A DNA stretch of 58,688 nt from Actinomycetes bacterium (GCA_021822605.1 JAKAQL010000010.1:1-58688); one strand, 5' to 3'. Positions 1 to 9,089 are shown, counted from the first letter of the stretch. Notes: generated from the sequence alone by a model not told the origin. Numbers and translations are program-made.

Positions 1-3000
1 TCCGATCTGGGTATGTCGAGCGCCTCAGCGACCTGGGATGAGATCGTGATACCTTTGACATTTCTGGGATAGACACCGCCACCAGGAGAGATGGCAGATT
101 CAGGGTAATCCTCCCATGTCGTTCCAGCTCCCTGTGAAAAGATGGCAGAGCGTGCCTGCCACGATACCTCTGGCTCAGGATCCGGGTCCAGGAAGATGTG
201 GCGATGGTCGAATGCCGCGATCAGCTTGAGCTGGTGTGAACGTAGTGTCCCGTTGCCAAAGACATCGCCAGAGAGGTCGCCGATTCCAACGACTCGTATC
301 GGAGTTCGCGCGATGTCGATCCCGACAGCATCGAAGAGATGCTCGACCGAGACCCAGGCTCCCTTCGCGGTGATACCCATCTGCTTGTGGTCAAATCCAT
401 GGGACCCCCCTGAGGCAAAAGCATCGCCGAGCCAGTAACCATGGTTCATCGCGATTTCGTTAGCGATATCGGAGAACGTCGCTGTTCCTTTGTCGGCCGC
501 TACCACGAGGTAATGATCAGGGCCATCGTGGCAAACGGTGCCCTCTGGAGGAACGATCTTCCCTGCCACGAGGTTGTCGGTCAGCGAAAGCAGCGTCTCC
601 ATGAAGATGCGATACGAGCGCTCGATCTTTGCGGCATTGCGACCTTTGGGATCAAGATCCTTTACGATAAAGCCGCCTTTGGACCCCACTGGAACGATGA
701 CGGCGTTCTTGACCGTCTGAGCCTTCATCAAGCCCAGAATCTCCGTTCTGAAATCCTCCATACGGTCAGAGAACCTGATGCCGCCTCGCGCGACTGGGCC
801 GCCACGCAGGTGAACTGCTTCGGTGGTTTCGTTGCGTAGATAAATCTCGTAACGTGGCTTGGGGTCGGGAAGAAAGCTGAGGTTTCGGGGGTCGATCTTG
901 AAGGCTACCGCTTTGCGATCCCTTTGGAAGAGGTTGGTTCTCAGCATAGAACGCACGAGCTCCTCCATTCCCCGCAGCACTTTGTCCTGATCTAATGAGC
1001 TGACCTCGCTCAGCTCTTCCTCGAGTGAAGCGATCAAACGTTCTGAGGTTTCGTCGCGGTCAAGTTCAGAGATCTCCGGGTCAAAGCGGGTATAAAACAG
1101 ACGGACCAATGTTCGAGCCAAGGTTGGCTGGTTGACCAGGGCCTGTTGACAGTAGGCCTCTGAGTAACCCAGGTTGGTGAGCCTCATGTAGCTCGCCAGT
1201 GCCCGCGTGACGGCAATCTCGTCCGGTTTCAGCTCGGCGGTAATGGCGAGCTGGTTGAGCTGATCGTTCTCTTCGTCGCCACGCCAAATAGCGGCCAATG
1301 ATTGTTCCACGCGCTCTCGAACTCGTCCCTGGCCAAGACGTTCGCGTGCCTCATCGGCGTCGACCACAAGGCCCAGATCTATGATCCAGAGTTCCCGGTT
1401 GCCCGTTCGACCTCGGTATGGTTGTTCATCCGATACCTTGAGGCCAAAGTTCTCGATGACTGGCAGAATTTGAGAGAGAGATAGTCGATTCCCTAGCAAG
1501 ATTAAGTGGAGGCGCAGCTCTCCATCGACATCGACGAGTAGTCGCGTGGAAAGTCGGCGGTCGGACTCCAACAACTCCGCGATGGCGGTGAGATCGGAGA
1601 TGATAAAGTCGTCGTTCTCTTCCTGTTGATAGCTCTCCTCGACCGATTCAGCAACAAGGTCCAATGCACTCAGCACCCGAGGCAACACATCTTGGTCTAA
1701 CTCTTGGCGGAGCTTGGTGCGTATTCTCGTTCGCCATGGTGTAGTCACACGGTCGAGCTCTTCTGTGAGCTTGTCGAGCCCCTCCGGGGTCAATGAGCCA
1801 AGCAGGATGTACTCCAATACGAGCCGACGTTCGGAGAAAAACCGACCGATTCGCTTCGGCACACCGTCACAAAAAGCTGCAAGCGTGTCATCGATTCGAT
1901 CTTCGATCCCAAACTCAACTCTGCCACCCGGCACCATAACCAGCAGGCGGCGCGGACCGGTCGGTGACTGGCTTAGGTAGACCTGTGTCCGCGACACCTC
2001 TTCGACCAAAAGGCCAGCGCGTGCGAGTTCCAGGAAGTCGGCCATCGGCAGCGCAAGCACGGTGTCGATGTTAAGCGACGTCACAAAGTCTTGCAGAACT
2101 CGGTAGGAGTGACTCGTTGGAAGTAAATTGAGCTGTGTGCGAGCCGCCTCAAGACGGTCGGCGACCTCTGGCACTGCAAGCCCAATCGACCCTGTTCGTT
2201 GGGGGCGAAAGATGCCGACGAAGTCAACCTCTCCCTCCGGCGCCTTGAAGGAGACTGCACGGAGTTGCGAAAAATCGAGAATCTCAGATCTGGCGGGAAG
2301 CACTTGGATGTGATAGTTCGTACTGATGCCTCGTGGCCAGTGTCGATCGATGGCGACGTCCTCACGGGTAATGCCGAGGTCGAGTCGCTGACCCTTCTTT
2401 GGGCGCCGAATCTCGGCAAATGGTAGAAAGTGAGCAAAGGCGGAGGTACTGATCGGAATCTCGGTCTTGCCATTAACGGGGAACTCCTGCTCTTCGATGA
2501 GGTGGAGGAGATCGGAGAGCATGCGATCGCGGTCTCTGTTGAAGTGATGGAGCTGTTGGTAGCGTTTTGCCAGAGTTCGTAGAAGTTGCTCGGCCTCGAC
2601 CTTGGTCACCGCCATTGGGATCTGAGCAGCAAAAAAGGAGAGAAGCTCGGTTGGCTGTGCTGAGGCGACGTTACATCCACATTGAGCAAGATCAGACCGT
2701 TCAAGAATGGGGTGAATGGTGGTCAGTCGATCGGATTTCTCGCGGATGGTCTGCAAAAAGGTGTCGACCAGAAACTCCATGTCGTTGCTAACGATGGAGA
2801 TCATGGTGCCCGACGCACGCATTGTTGAAAAGACTGACTCGAGTTCAGAGATCCCTTCTGGACGGCAGCGTATGCGGACGACGTCCGATCCCCGCACAAT
2901 CTCCATGACGCACATGTCCTCGACCGTGACGCTGTCCAGCGTATGGAGCTGAGCGGTGAGCGCCGCAATCACAAAGTCGGTGGAGAATGCGGTCTCCTCC

Positions 3001-3152
3001 TCAGGGTCGATATGCGCAGTGAAGGCACGAGCGAATCCGAGGAACGCCTTTCGCTTCTCAGGCGTCCCCAACTGGGATTCGAGCTCCCGCAGACGCTCCT
3101 TCAGCCCAGTAAAGACTGGATTTTTTCCAAGCTTCTTTGTTGTAAGTGTCAA
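1..3152 (-). CDS. gdh: NAD-specific glutamate dehydrogenase, giant (about 180 kDa) type, partial
   Basis: The minus strand is open from position 3152 to the left edge, giving about 1050 residues with the C-terminal part missing. It oxidatively deaminates glutamate to 2-oxoglutarate with NAD+. The diagnostic signature is GGPVARGGIRFSDR near residue 785, followed by the catalytic-domain stretch GSKGGF near 825 and KGAWVSVEHLFDAVG further on, as in the large bacterial NAD-GDH family (usually about 1600 residues). The start is taken as TTG at 3152, because a strong AAAGGAG ribosome site lies 6 bases upstream and an in-frame TAG lies shortly before it; the family's long, weakly conserved N-terminal regulatory region follows. 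It is transcribed divergently from the DUF1614 gene. Family assignment is secure; the exact start is likely but not certain. Confidence 0.93.
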   Translation of the reverse strand, partial: MTLTTKKLGKNPVFTGLKERLRELESQLGTPEKRKAFLGFARAFTAHIDPEEETAFSTDFVIAALTAQLHTLDSVTVEDMCVMEIVRGSDVVRIRCRPEGISELESVFSTMRASGTMISIVSNDMEFLVDTFLQTIREKSDRLTTIHPILERSDLAQCGCNVASAQPTELLSFFAAQIPMAVTKVEAEQLLRTLAKRYQQLHHFNRDRDRMLSDLLHLIEEQEFPVNGKTEIPISTSAFAHFLPFAEIRRPKKGQRLDLGITREDVAIDRHWPRGISTNYHIQVLPARSEILDFSQLRAVSFKAPEGEVDFVGIFRPQRTGSIGLAVPEVADRLEAARTQLNLLPTSHSYRVLQDFVTSLNIDTVLALPMADFLELARAGLLVEEVSRTQVYLSQSPTGPRRLLVMVPGGRVEFGIEDRIDDTLAAFCDGVPKRIGRFFSERRLVLEYILLGSLTPEGLDKLTEELDRVTTPWRTRIRTKLRQELDQDVLPRVLSALDLVAESVEESYQQEENDDFIISDLTAIAELLESDRRLSTRLLVDVDGELRLHLILLGNRLSLSQILPVIENFGLKVSDEQPYRGRTGNRELWIIDLGLVVDADEARERLGQGRVRERVEQSLAAIWRGDEENDQLNQLAITAELKPDEIAVTRALASYMRLTNLGYSEAYCQQALVNQPTLARTLVRLFYTRFDPEISELDRDETSERLIASLEEELSEVSSLDQDKVLRGMEELVRSMLRTNLFQRDRKAVAFKIDPRNLSFLPDPKPRYEIYLRNETTEAVHLRGGPVARGGIRFSDRMEDFRTEILGLMKAQTVKNAVIVPVGSKGGFIVKDLDPKGRNAAKIERSYRIFMETLLSLTDNLVAGKIVPPEGTVCHDGPDHYLVVAADKGTATFSDIANEIAMNHGYWLGDAFASGGSHGFDHKQMGITAKGAWVSVEHLFDAVGIDIARTPIRVVGIGDLSGDVFGNGTLRSHQLKLIAAFDHRHIFLDPDPEPEVSWQARSAIFSQGAGTTWEDYPESAISPGGGVYPRNVKGITISSQVAEALDIPRS

Positions 3153-3196
3153 CTTCGACTCCTTTGTCGAGTAGATCTTCCTCTAATTTAGCGCGT

Positions 3197-3208
3197 TCTC
3201 AACTGAGA
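3197..3208. promoter_or_regulatory. Perfect short inverted repeat upstream of glutamate dehydrogenase
   Basis: TCTCA-AC-TGAGA is a perfect palindrome with 5-bp arms, 45 bases upstream of the dehydrogenase start. On the minus strand it lies between a weak -35-like TGACGG and a -10-like TAAATT. That is where a repressor operator would be expected, but with such short arms chance cannot be excluded and no regulator is implied by the sequence. Confidence 0.25.
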
Positions 3209-3364
3209 CCGTCACATCTGCGGGTTCTACACCTGTTCTTTGGGGTGTGACCTGGTTTGTCTATCCTGGTCATTCGGCGCAGAATCTCGTTGACTTGATA
3301 GTGATGCTCGGTTGCGTTCGTGGTAACGGGACTAGGTTAGGGGAGGAGAGGAAGGATTACACCC

Positions 3365-4051
3365 ATGCGTCGCTCTGTCTACTGGGCCTTGGCCTGGCCC
3401 TTTTATCTAGCGCTGGCCCTGATGTTGTTGCTGCTGGTTGCTCTCCTTGGCCTCGATCTCCTCAGATTTGCGTACCAGCGGATTGGTATCGCGCCAGGCT
3501 GGCTAGTGATGGTACTTGTGGCCACGATTCTTGGGAGTTTCATCAATGTACCGGTTGCGAGGCTTCATAATCCGATGGAGGAGCCAATCGAACGTTCGAT
3601 CAGTTTTCTCGGAGTTCGCTATGTAATCCCGACTCCGCCTCGCCCGAGCGAGACATCGATTGCGGTGAATGTCGGTGGGGCCGTCATCCCAACCGGTCTG
3701 TCGGTCTATTTGGTGGTGCATGACCATCTGGAGCTGCTCGCCCTTATCGGTGTCGCGATTGCGGCGGCGGTGGTGCGCCTGGTGGCTCGTCCTATCCGAG
3801 GTGTCGGCATTGCGGTGCCAATCGTCTTACCCGCCCTGATAGCCGTGATCTTGGCCTCGTTGCTGACGGTGCATTATCTTGCTGCCCTTGCCTACATCAT
3901 CGGTGTGATGGGTGTTCTCATCGGCGCAGACCTCTCGAACCTCAACAAGACGAGAACCCTTGGTGCCTCTATCGTCTCCATCGGGGGTGCCGGAACCTTT
4001 GATGGGATCTTCTTGACGGGTCTTCTTGCGGTACTGTTGGCATCGATCTGA
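3365..4051 (+). CDS. DUF1614 family integral membrane protein
   Basis: A 228-residue, very hydrophobic protein with about six predicted membrane segments (roughly residues 8-35, 44-65, 103-125, 128-148, 153-178, 180-225). The C-terminal pattern GGAGTFDGIFLTGLLA and the ADLSNL motif before it match the DUF1614 family of unknown function found in archaea and bacteria. The ATG start has AGGAAGGA 8 bases upstream. It stands alone, divergent from glutamate dehydrogenase and convergent with isocitrate dehydrogenase. No catalytic residues can be named, so no function is proposed. Family placement is by remembered pattern and fairly confident. Confidence 0.75.
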   Translation: MRRSVYWALAWPFYLALALMLLLLVALLGLDLLRFAYQRIGIAPGWLVMVLVATILGSFINVPVARLHNPMEEPIERSISFLGVRYVIPTPPRPSETSIAVNVGGAVIPTGLSVYLVVHDHLELLALIGVAIAAAVVRLVARPIRGVGIAVPIVLPALIAVILASLLTVHYLAALAYIIGVMGVLIGADLSNLNKTRTLGASIVSIGGAGTFDGIFLTGLLAVLLASI

Positions 4052-4092
4052 GGACAGTCCTCCTGTCGGAGAACGAACGAACGTGCGTGAGC

Positions 4093-5544
4093 CTACTGCC
4101 CTTGGCTTAGGGAGTACCCCGGTACACCATCAAATGCATAGAGCCCTTCCGTCTTGATGAACGGGAGTCCCGCTGCATCAAGACGAGTTAACTGGTCGAT
4201 GAGATCTGCCGTTGTGATGGTGCTACCTGGTATACGCGGCTGGAAACGACAGCGCCAGTGATCGACACAGAAAGTCTCGGCAGCTCCGTTGGGGTAGACT
4301 TTTTGTCCTCGGTTGCTAATCATTACCAGAGTAAGGAGGGGGTTGAGATGGTCTTCGATCCGACGCCCAAGTTCTTCAACTGCACCTCGATACTCCAGGA
4401 ATATGTCGATCCCCTCGAGCGTCTTGATCTCGATTGGACGATCCTTGAGCCGGACGACGATCGGCTCCTCGGTGGCAGGGTAGTCAGCAGCACGAAGACG
4501 CTCGGGTGTGTGTCCGAGCCGTTCGATAACGGCGTCAGCAAAGGCGTCAGTGCCTACCTCTTTTGTCGATAGGCCATCGGTATAGATGTCAGGGGTATGG
4601 ATACCATCTTCGATCGTGCACAGCCATGCGTTTTGGACGCGGGTTGCGACCGAGCCGAGACCTAAATGAACCAGCATAAGCACGGCCCCCATCAGCAAGC
4701 CAGATGGGTTGGCGATATTTTGGCCCGCTAATGGAGGTGCAGAGCCGTGGATTGCCTCAAACATGGCGATCTCATCGCCGATATTGGCACTTCCAGCCAG
4801 TCCGACTGAGCCGGTAATCTCGGCAGCCACATCAGACAAGATATCACCATAGAGGTTTGGCAACACCAGGACATCGAATTGTTCAGGCGCGGTGGCAAGT
4901 TTCGCCGTACCGATATCAATGATCCAGTGTTCAGCTTCGATTTCTGGATATTCGGCAGCTATTTCGTCAAAAATCTTGTGAAAGGTGCCGTCGGAGAGCT
5001 TCATGATGTTGTCTTTGGTGAAGGTGGTGACCTTACGACGATGATAGCGACGGGCATATTCGAAGGCATAACGAATAATTCGCTCGCTACCGGGTCGGGT
5101 GATGAGTTTGAGGGTCTGAAATACGTCTTGGGTTTGACGATGTTCGATACCTCCGTAGAGGTCCTCTTCGTTTTCGCGGATGATAGCGAGATTCATCCCA
5201 GGATGCTGGGAGGGTATGAAGGGAGAATAGGAGACACAAGGGCGGATGTTGGCGTAGAGTCCAAAAGTCTTGCGGATGGTGACGTTGACACTTTTGAAGC
5301 CGCCACCCTGTGGAGTGGTGATTGGCGCCTTCAGAAGGACTTTGGTGCGCCGCAGCGAGTCCCATGCGCCTGGCTCAACCCCGGAGGTGATACCCTGCTC
5401 AAAGACCTGCGCTCCAAGCTTGATCCGTTCGATTTCGAGGTCGGCACCGGCCGCGGTGAGAATTCTTAGGGTCGCCTCCATGATCTCGGGACCGATTCCA
5501 TCCCCTTGGGCCACGGTGATACGTCGTCTATTTTCACTGGTCAC
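4093..5544 (-). CDS. icd: NADP-dependent isocitrate dehydrogenase, Thermus-type with C-terminal extension
   Basis: A 483-residue member of the isocitrate/isopropylmalate dehydrogenase family that would convert isocitrate to 2-oxoglutarate in the TCA cycle. Visible signatures are GDGIGPEI at residues 15-22, the substrate-loop region with NVTIRKTFGLYANIRP near 90-105, RENEEDLYGGIEH near 125-137, and the metal and nucleotide region LPNLYGDILSDVAAEI plus AMFEAIHGSAP near 230-270. About 140 residues follow the catalytic core, as in the Thermus/Rickettsia enzymes of about 490 residues rather than the 415-residue E. coli type. The start is GTG at 5544 with GAGGAG 5 bases upstream. It faces the DUF1614 gene tail to tail. 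Cofactor preference is inferred from the subfamily. Confidence 0.9.
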   Translation of the reverse strand: MTSENRRRITVAQGDGIGPEIMEATLRILTAAGADLEIERIKLGAQVFEQGITSGVEPGAWDSLRRTKVLLKAPITTPQGGGFKSVNVTIRKTFGLYANIRPCVSYSPFIPSQHPGMNLAIIRENEEDLYGGIEHRQTQDVFQTLKLITRPGSERIIRYAFEYARRYHRRKVTTFTKDNIMKLSDGTFHKIFDEIAAEYPEIEAEHWIIDIGTAKLATAPEQFDVLVLPNLYGDILSDVAAEITGSVGLAGSANIGDEIAMFEAIHGSAPPLAGQNIANPSGLLMGAVLMLVHLGLGSVATRVQNAWLCTIEDGIHTPDIYTDGLSTKEVGTDAFADAVIERLGHTPERLRAADYPATEEPIVVRLKDRPIEIKTLEGIDIFLEYRGAVEELGRRIEDHLNPLLTLVMISNRGQKVYPNGAAETFCVDHWRCRFQPRIPGSTITTADLIDQLTRLDAAGLPFIKTEGLYAFDGVPGYSLSQGQ

Positions 5545-6300
5545 GTCTGCTCCTCGCCCAACTGTTGATTCCTTGCCAAGACCGTTGCCAAGACCGATGC
5601 ATTCAGATCTCTGGAGAGATAGCGGTCATTGTTGCGACAAACAAATTGTAGACGACGGTTTCTTCGGCCACCAAATAGGGATGTGGGTTCGAAGTGCCAA
5701 AGTGGCTTATGGTGATCCCTGATAGGTGAGTATCTGCAGTCTTCCTGCAGACAATCGACTACCGGACGGAGACTGTCCCGGCATCAGCGAAGCAGGTGTA
5801 CTCTGGGTCCGTGTCAGTGGTTGTACCGCCGCTCCTGAGGCGGGTGAGCAATGAATGGATATTGGCCCATGCGCCGCCCTTGGCCCATGCGCCGCCCTTG
5901 GCCCATGCGCCGCCGGTGGGACGAGCTTCTTTCGACGGGCAGTAAGCCGCGATAGCACAAGCCCGCGCGAGCCCACAGACTAGACAACAAGGACGAACTG
6001 TGCGCTTTTGGAGAGGAGGTCGATCGTCGGCGATAAACGGACTGAGGTGGACGATGTTTTGGGGCCATGTCGCTGTGTTCCTCGCATGTTCGTGACCTGT
6101 CTGACCAGTAACGTGGCACTTGCCCCAACGATACCGCACACATGCGAGATCGTCAGGTGTCGTCTGTTGGGCGAGCCATTCGCAGTTGCTTGCCGCCGTG
6201 AAGGGAGTCCGTCAGAAGAAGGCGGATCGATCGAATTGGGTCCGTGTTAGCCTTACCAGAAGGATCGAGGATGACCAATCTCGTAAGATCGGAGAGAAAC
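5545..6300. other. 755-bp region without a supportable gene
   Basis: This gap separates the divergent isocitrate dehydrogenase and aldolase genes. It contains a 12-bp direct duplication (TTGCCAAGACCG, copies beginning at 5573 and 5585) and an 18-bp tandem repeat at 5862-5914. Open frames on the minus strand across the repeat (for example 5759-6139) have odd, Arg/Trp/Gly-rich composition and no recognisable family, so I do not call a gene. Promoters for both flanking genes must lie here, but I cannot place them with confidence. Confidence 0.6.
5862..5914. repeat. 18-bp tandem repeat, about 2.9 copies
   Basis: The unit TTGGCCCATGCGCCGCCC occurs at 5862-5879, 5880-5897 and 5898-5914, the last copy lacking its final base. 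The copies are otherwise identical. Contiguity without spacers rules out CRISPR. The unit length is a multiple of three, so it would keep any reading frame open, which explains the long spurious frames on the minus strand. It lies in the gene-free region upstream of the aldolase. Confidence 0.9.
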
Positions 6301-7188
6301 GTGAACGCAGAACAGCTTGAGCAGATGGCGCATGGGGCTGGCTTTATCGCGGCGCTCGACCAGAGCGGCGGGAGTACGCCCGGTGCCCTTGCACTTTATG
6401 GTATTCCTCGGGATGCCTATGATTCGGATGATGAGATGTTGTCGCTTATGCATGCGATGCGCGAACGAATCGTCACCAACCCCGCCTTCACCGGTGATCG
6501 CATCCTTGCTGCCATCCTGTTTGAGGATACGATCGATCGAAGGTTTGCTGGATCTGATGCGGCGAAGTATCTGTGGGGCGAAAAGCATGTGGTCCCCTTC
6601 GTGAAAGTTGACAAGGGCCTGGCTCCTGAGGAGAATGGAGCTCGTTGCATGAATCCGATGCCCGAGCTCGATGCACTGTTGGACAAGGCGATCGCCAAAG
6701 GAGTCTTTGGAACCAAGATGCGATCATTCATTCATCTTGCCAACCCCGTGGGTGTCCAGGCCGTGGTAGATCAGCAGTTTGAGATAGCGCTGAGTATTCT
6801 TGAAAAAGGGCTTGTTCCCATTCTCGAACCTGAGATTGACATTGCGAGTCCAGACAAGCAAGTCGCTGAGAGCCTGCTCCGCGACGCACTGGTGAAGGGA
6901 CTCGACGAATTGACTGGCGATCAGCGAGTCATGATCAAACTGACGCTGCCTGAGCGTGATGATTACTATGTCCCATTGATCGAACACCCTCGAGTGGTTC
7001 GGGTCGTCGCCCTCTCTGGAGGCTACACCCGTGACCAGGCCAACGAACGCCTGGTTCGCAACCATCGGATGATTGCGAGTTTCTCACGGGCTCTGACTGA
7101 AGGTCTCAACGTTGACATGAGCGACGATGGGTTTACGGCTGAACTCTCGAGCGCCATCGAAGAGATCTATGCCGCATCGATCACCTGA
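6301..7188 (+). CDS. fda: Fructose-bisphosphate aldolase class I
   Basis: A Schiff-base aldolase that splits fructose 1,6-bisphosphate into glyceraldehyde 3-phosphate and dihydroxyacetone phosphate. The N-terminus, MNAEQLEQMAHGAGFIAALD followed by QSGGSTPGAL, is very close to the staphylococcal class I enzyme, and the length (295 residues) matches that family. FVKVDKGL near residue 102, the lysine-bearing VFGTKMRS near 139 and EPEIDI near 180 are the active-site regions. The start is GTG at 6301 with GGAG 6 bases upstream, because it aligns exactly with the family N-terminus; an ATG at 6271 would add 10 residues. Actinobacteria more often rely on the class II enzyme. Confidence 0.92.
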   Translation: MNAEQLEQMAHGAGFIAALDQSGGSTPGALALYGIPRDAYDSDDEMLSLMHAMRERIVTNPAFTGDRILAAILFEDTIDRRFAGSDAAKYLWGEKHVVPFVKVDKGLAPEENGARCMNPMPELDALLDKAIAKGVFGTKMRSFIHLANPVGVQAVVDQQFEIALSILEKGLVPILEPEIDIASPDKQVAESLLRDALVKGLDELTGDQRVMIKLTLPERDDYYVPLIEHPRVVRVVALSGGYTRDQANERLVRNHRMIASFSRALTEGLNVDMSDDGFTAELSSAIEEIYAASIT

Positions 7189-7227
7189 AGTATGCTGGCA
7201 GGGGCCCTGAGGTGACCATGCGAGGCT

Positions 7228-7251
7228 TCGCCAACTCCTGTGAGTTGGCGA
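7228..7251. terminator. Hairpin between convergent aldolase and rpiA genes
   Basis: TCGCCAACTC and GAGTTGGCGA form a perfect 10-bp stem around the 4-base loop CTGT. It lies between the aldolase stop at 7188 and the rpiA stop at 7255, where it could serve both strands. There is no T-run on either side, so it is an imperfect intrinsic terminator at best. Confidence 0.55.
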
Positions 7252-7254
7252 TGG

Positions 7255-7914
7255 TTACTCGCTCGAATAGGTCATCACTTCAACTCGGTCTCCTCGACCG
7301 ATGAGAGCCATGGTCACCATCTCTGGGGGGAAAAGACCGTGTTCGATTAGGCCAGGAGTGTTGGAGAGAAGTGAAGCCGTCTCTCTTGGGTTCACCAGTG
7401 GGCCATGATAGTCTCCGATAACACCGCCGTCAGGACTTGAGGGTACCTCTCTGAGGGTGATATCGTTCAAGCGGCGAAGGGTCGAGCCAAGACCAAAGGC
7501 GAGTAGCTCGACTGGAACTGGACCCCGTAGAAGTTCGACCGGTTTGGTCGAGTCTGCAATCACAACAAATCGATCAGCGGTGATCGCTACGAGCTTTTCT
7601 CGAGTGTGAGCAGCACCCCCTCCTTTGATGAGCCAACCGTCTGGGGTTATCTGATCGGTCCCGTCGATCGCTAGATCCAGCCTGTCGATTGTCGTAAACG
7701 GCTCAACATCGATGTTGAGTTGGCGTGCGAGATCAGCGGTCCGTGGAGAGGTGGCAACGCAGCGGATAGCACGATGTCGCCGGGCCAGAGATGGTAACAG
7801 AAAAGAGACGGTTGAACCTGTCCCAAGACCGACGGTCATGCCGTCTTCAACAAGGTCCGCCGCGGCTTCGGCGGCGATTTGCTTTTCTCGGTCTCTCTGA
7901 TTGCTTGCAGTCAC
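7255..7914 (-). CDS. rpiA: Ribose-5-phosphate isomerase A
   Basis: A 219-residue enzyme interconverting ribose 5-phosphate and ribulose 5-phosphate in the pentose phosphate pathway. Family signatures are GLGTGSTV near residue 29, the catalytic region DLAIDGTDQI near 79-88 (usually DGADE; here DGTDQ), and KGGGAAHTREK near 95, containing the general-base and phosphate-binding residues. The start is GTG at 7914, preceded by GGGAGG at 7 bases and followed by the typical first helix; upstream in-frame starts lack a ribosome site. It is convergent with the aldolase. The DGTDQ replacement of DGADE is a minor deviation. Confidence 0.9.
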   Translation of the reverse strand: MTASNQRDREKQIAAEAAADLVEDGMTVGLGTGSTVSFLLPSLARRHRAIRCVATSPRTADLARQLNIDVEPFTTIDRLDLAIDGTDQITPDGWLIKGGGAAHTREKLVAITADRFVVIADSTKPVELLRGPVPVELLAFGLGSTLRRLNDITLREVPSSPDGGVIGDYHGPLVNPRETASLLSNTPGLIEHGLFPPEMVTMALIGRGDRVEVMTYSSE

Positions 7915-8534
7915 GGCTAGGCCTCCCACGAAGATTGCACTGTCGGCCGAGTACAACAACATGAGAGTCTACCACGCACCAGGCGAGGGCGAAGATCGCA
8001 TCGCTTGGGTGTATCGCATCGAACGGGTCGTTAGCCAACACAGGGTTCGTCTCTTCATCCAGGTATGGACGTTTGACCCCAGTCAGTGATGGTTGTTCCC
8101 AGAGGGTGGGTTCTCGATGCCCTCGTCTGCTTGACGACAGCGCGTGATCCCAGACCTGAGACAAATCTTGTTAGCGTGCCATGGTCCAGCGGTGGGGTCA
8201 GAGGAAGCGGACGTTCGTTGCGAAGGCCGCTCGCCGCGACTGGCGCGAGATGGCGACGATGTTAGTCTCAGCGTTCAGTGGAGAGAAGTTGAATCCATAG
8301 AGGAACAACGCTATGTCATGTGGAACCGATGCAGGGAGAGGACCGCAACGTAGTGGCGTCGTATGGAGATACCGGCGATAGGTTGACCGAGGACCACTGT
8401 GATCAAGCAGGTAGCACGATCTTGGTGGGTCGGACCAAGTCATGCACCTGGAGAGAGGCTGCCCAGAACCAGGCGTAGCCGAAGGTGAGGCACAACTGCG
8501 GGGCACTCGTGATACTCGGATCGAACAAGACGAG
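7915..8534. other. 620-bp region without a supportable gene
   Basis: I see no RNA gene, repeat or recognisable coding sequence here. Short open frames exist on both strands (for example 7961-8089 plus, 42 residues from an ATG; 8198-8719 minus, which runs through the tRNA), but none has a convincing ribosome site or familiar sequence. Confidence 0.5.
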
Positions 8535-8607
8535 TGGAGGTGAAGGGACTCGAACCCTCGGCCTCTACATTGCGAACGTAGCGCTCTACCAGCTGAGCTA
8601 CACCCCC
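8535..8607 (-). tRNA. tRNA-Ala (anticodon CGC)
   Basis: Read on the minus strand the 73-nt cloverleaf is complete: acceptor arms GGGGGTG and CACCTCC with one G-T pair, D-arm GCTC...GAGC, anticodon stem CTACG/TGTAG around loop TTCGCAA giving anticodon CGC, and a T-arm with GGTTCGAGTCC. The discriminator base is A and CCA is not encoded. It reads GCG codons. Confidence 0.95.
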
Positions 8608-8630
8608 GCGCGCAATAGTCTAACCGCTTC

Positions 8631-9089
8631 TCAAGCGATAGCTCGCTCTGATGTGCTGGTGCGGGAACTCGCCATACTCCGTCGTGAAGTAGCACTGACA
8701 GGGCGAGTGCGGGTCGCATTGTGGCTCGCTCTCGCCAATGTCAAGAAGACGGCTATTGAGACGGCACTGATGGCGGTGAGGAGCAACCCGATAGGTGAGG
8801 CAGCGACAACCAACGCTAGCCCGATGAGCAGTGAGCCTCCCAGGGAGGCCAGCGTCCTCTGCCTCCGTCGGTATGGAGGTGTGGTGGATGTCGCGGGTCG
8901 CATTGGACGATCAGAGTTTTTGCGCTGAGGAAGAGGCCGATTCTGGATGCCGGTTTCTAGAGCTCCTAGCTGAGTTCGAAAGGCAACGATTGATCGCAGA
9001 TAGTCCTTGCGCTTTCGAGCAACAAAGAACGGTTGCAGGAGTACCAAAGACCATCCGATGACGAGAACGGTGACTATCCCAGTTTGCAT
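8631..9089 (-). CDS. Small membrane protein resembling actinobacterial GlpR/SepX
   Basis: A 152-residue protein with one N-terminal membrane segment (about 4-23), a basic patch RKRK, a polar linker of about 55 residues, a second basic block YRRRQRT, and two closely spaced membrane segments (about 81-98 and 99-118), ending in a Ser/Arg/Thr-rich tail. This layout, including the RRR block before a hairpin of membrane helices, resembles GlpR of Corynebacterium (SepX in Streptomyces, Rv0996 in Mycobacterium), the membrane receptor for the MoeA-like protein Glp at the division site. Its ribosome site lies inside the last codons of moaC, the spacing is 4 bases, and the two are probably coupled. The link to Glp is inferred from architecture and molybdopterin-gene context; no glp is visible here. 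Confidence 0.6.
   Translation of the reverse strand: MQTGIVTVLVIGWSLVLLQPFFVARKRKDYLRSIVAFRTQLGALETGIQNRPLPQRKNSDRPMRPATSTTPPYRRRQRTLASLGGSLLIGLALVVAASPIGLLLTAISAVSIAVFLTLARASHNATRTRPVSATSRRSMASSRTSTSERAIA

Noticed and set aside
4879-5469. 196-codon open frame on the plus strand
   Set aside because: It is antisense to the well-supported isocitrate dehydrogenase, has no ribosome site and encodes nothing recognisable.
5862-5914. Possible CRISPR-like array
   Set aside because: The three copies are contiguous with no spacers and no cas genes are near.
5759-6139. 126-codon minus-strand frame with six-residue repeats
   Set aside because: The repeat length of 18 bp keeps frames open by itself; composition is odd and three frames are equally open, so I treat the sequence as a non-coding repeat.
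8198-8719. 173-codon minus-strand frame
   Set aside because: It runs straight through the complete tRNA-Ala gene.
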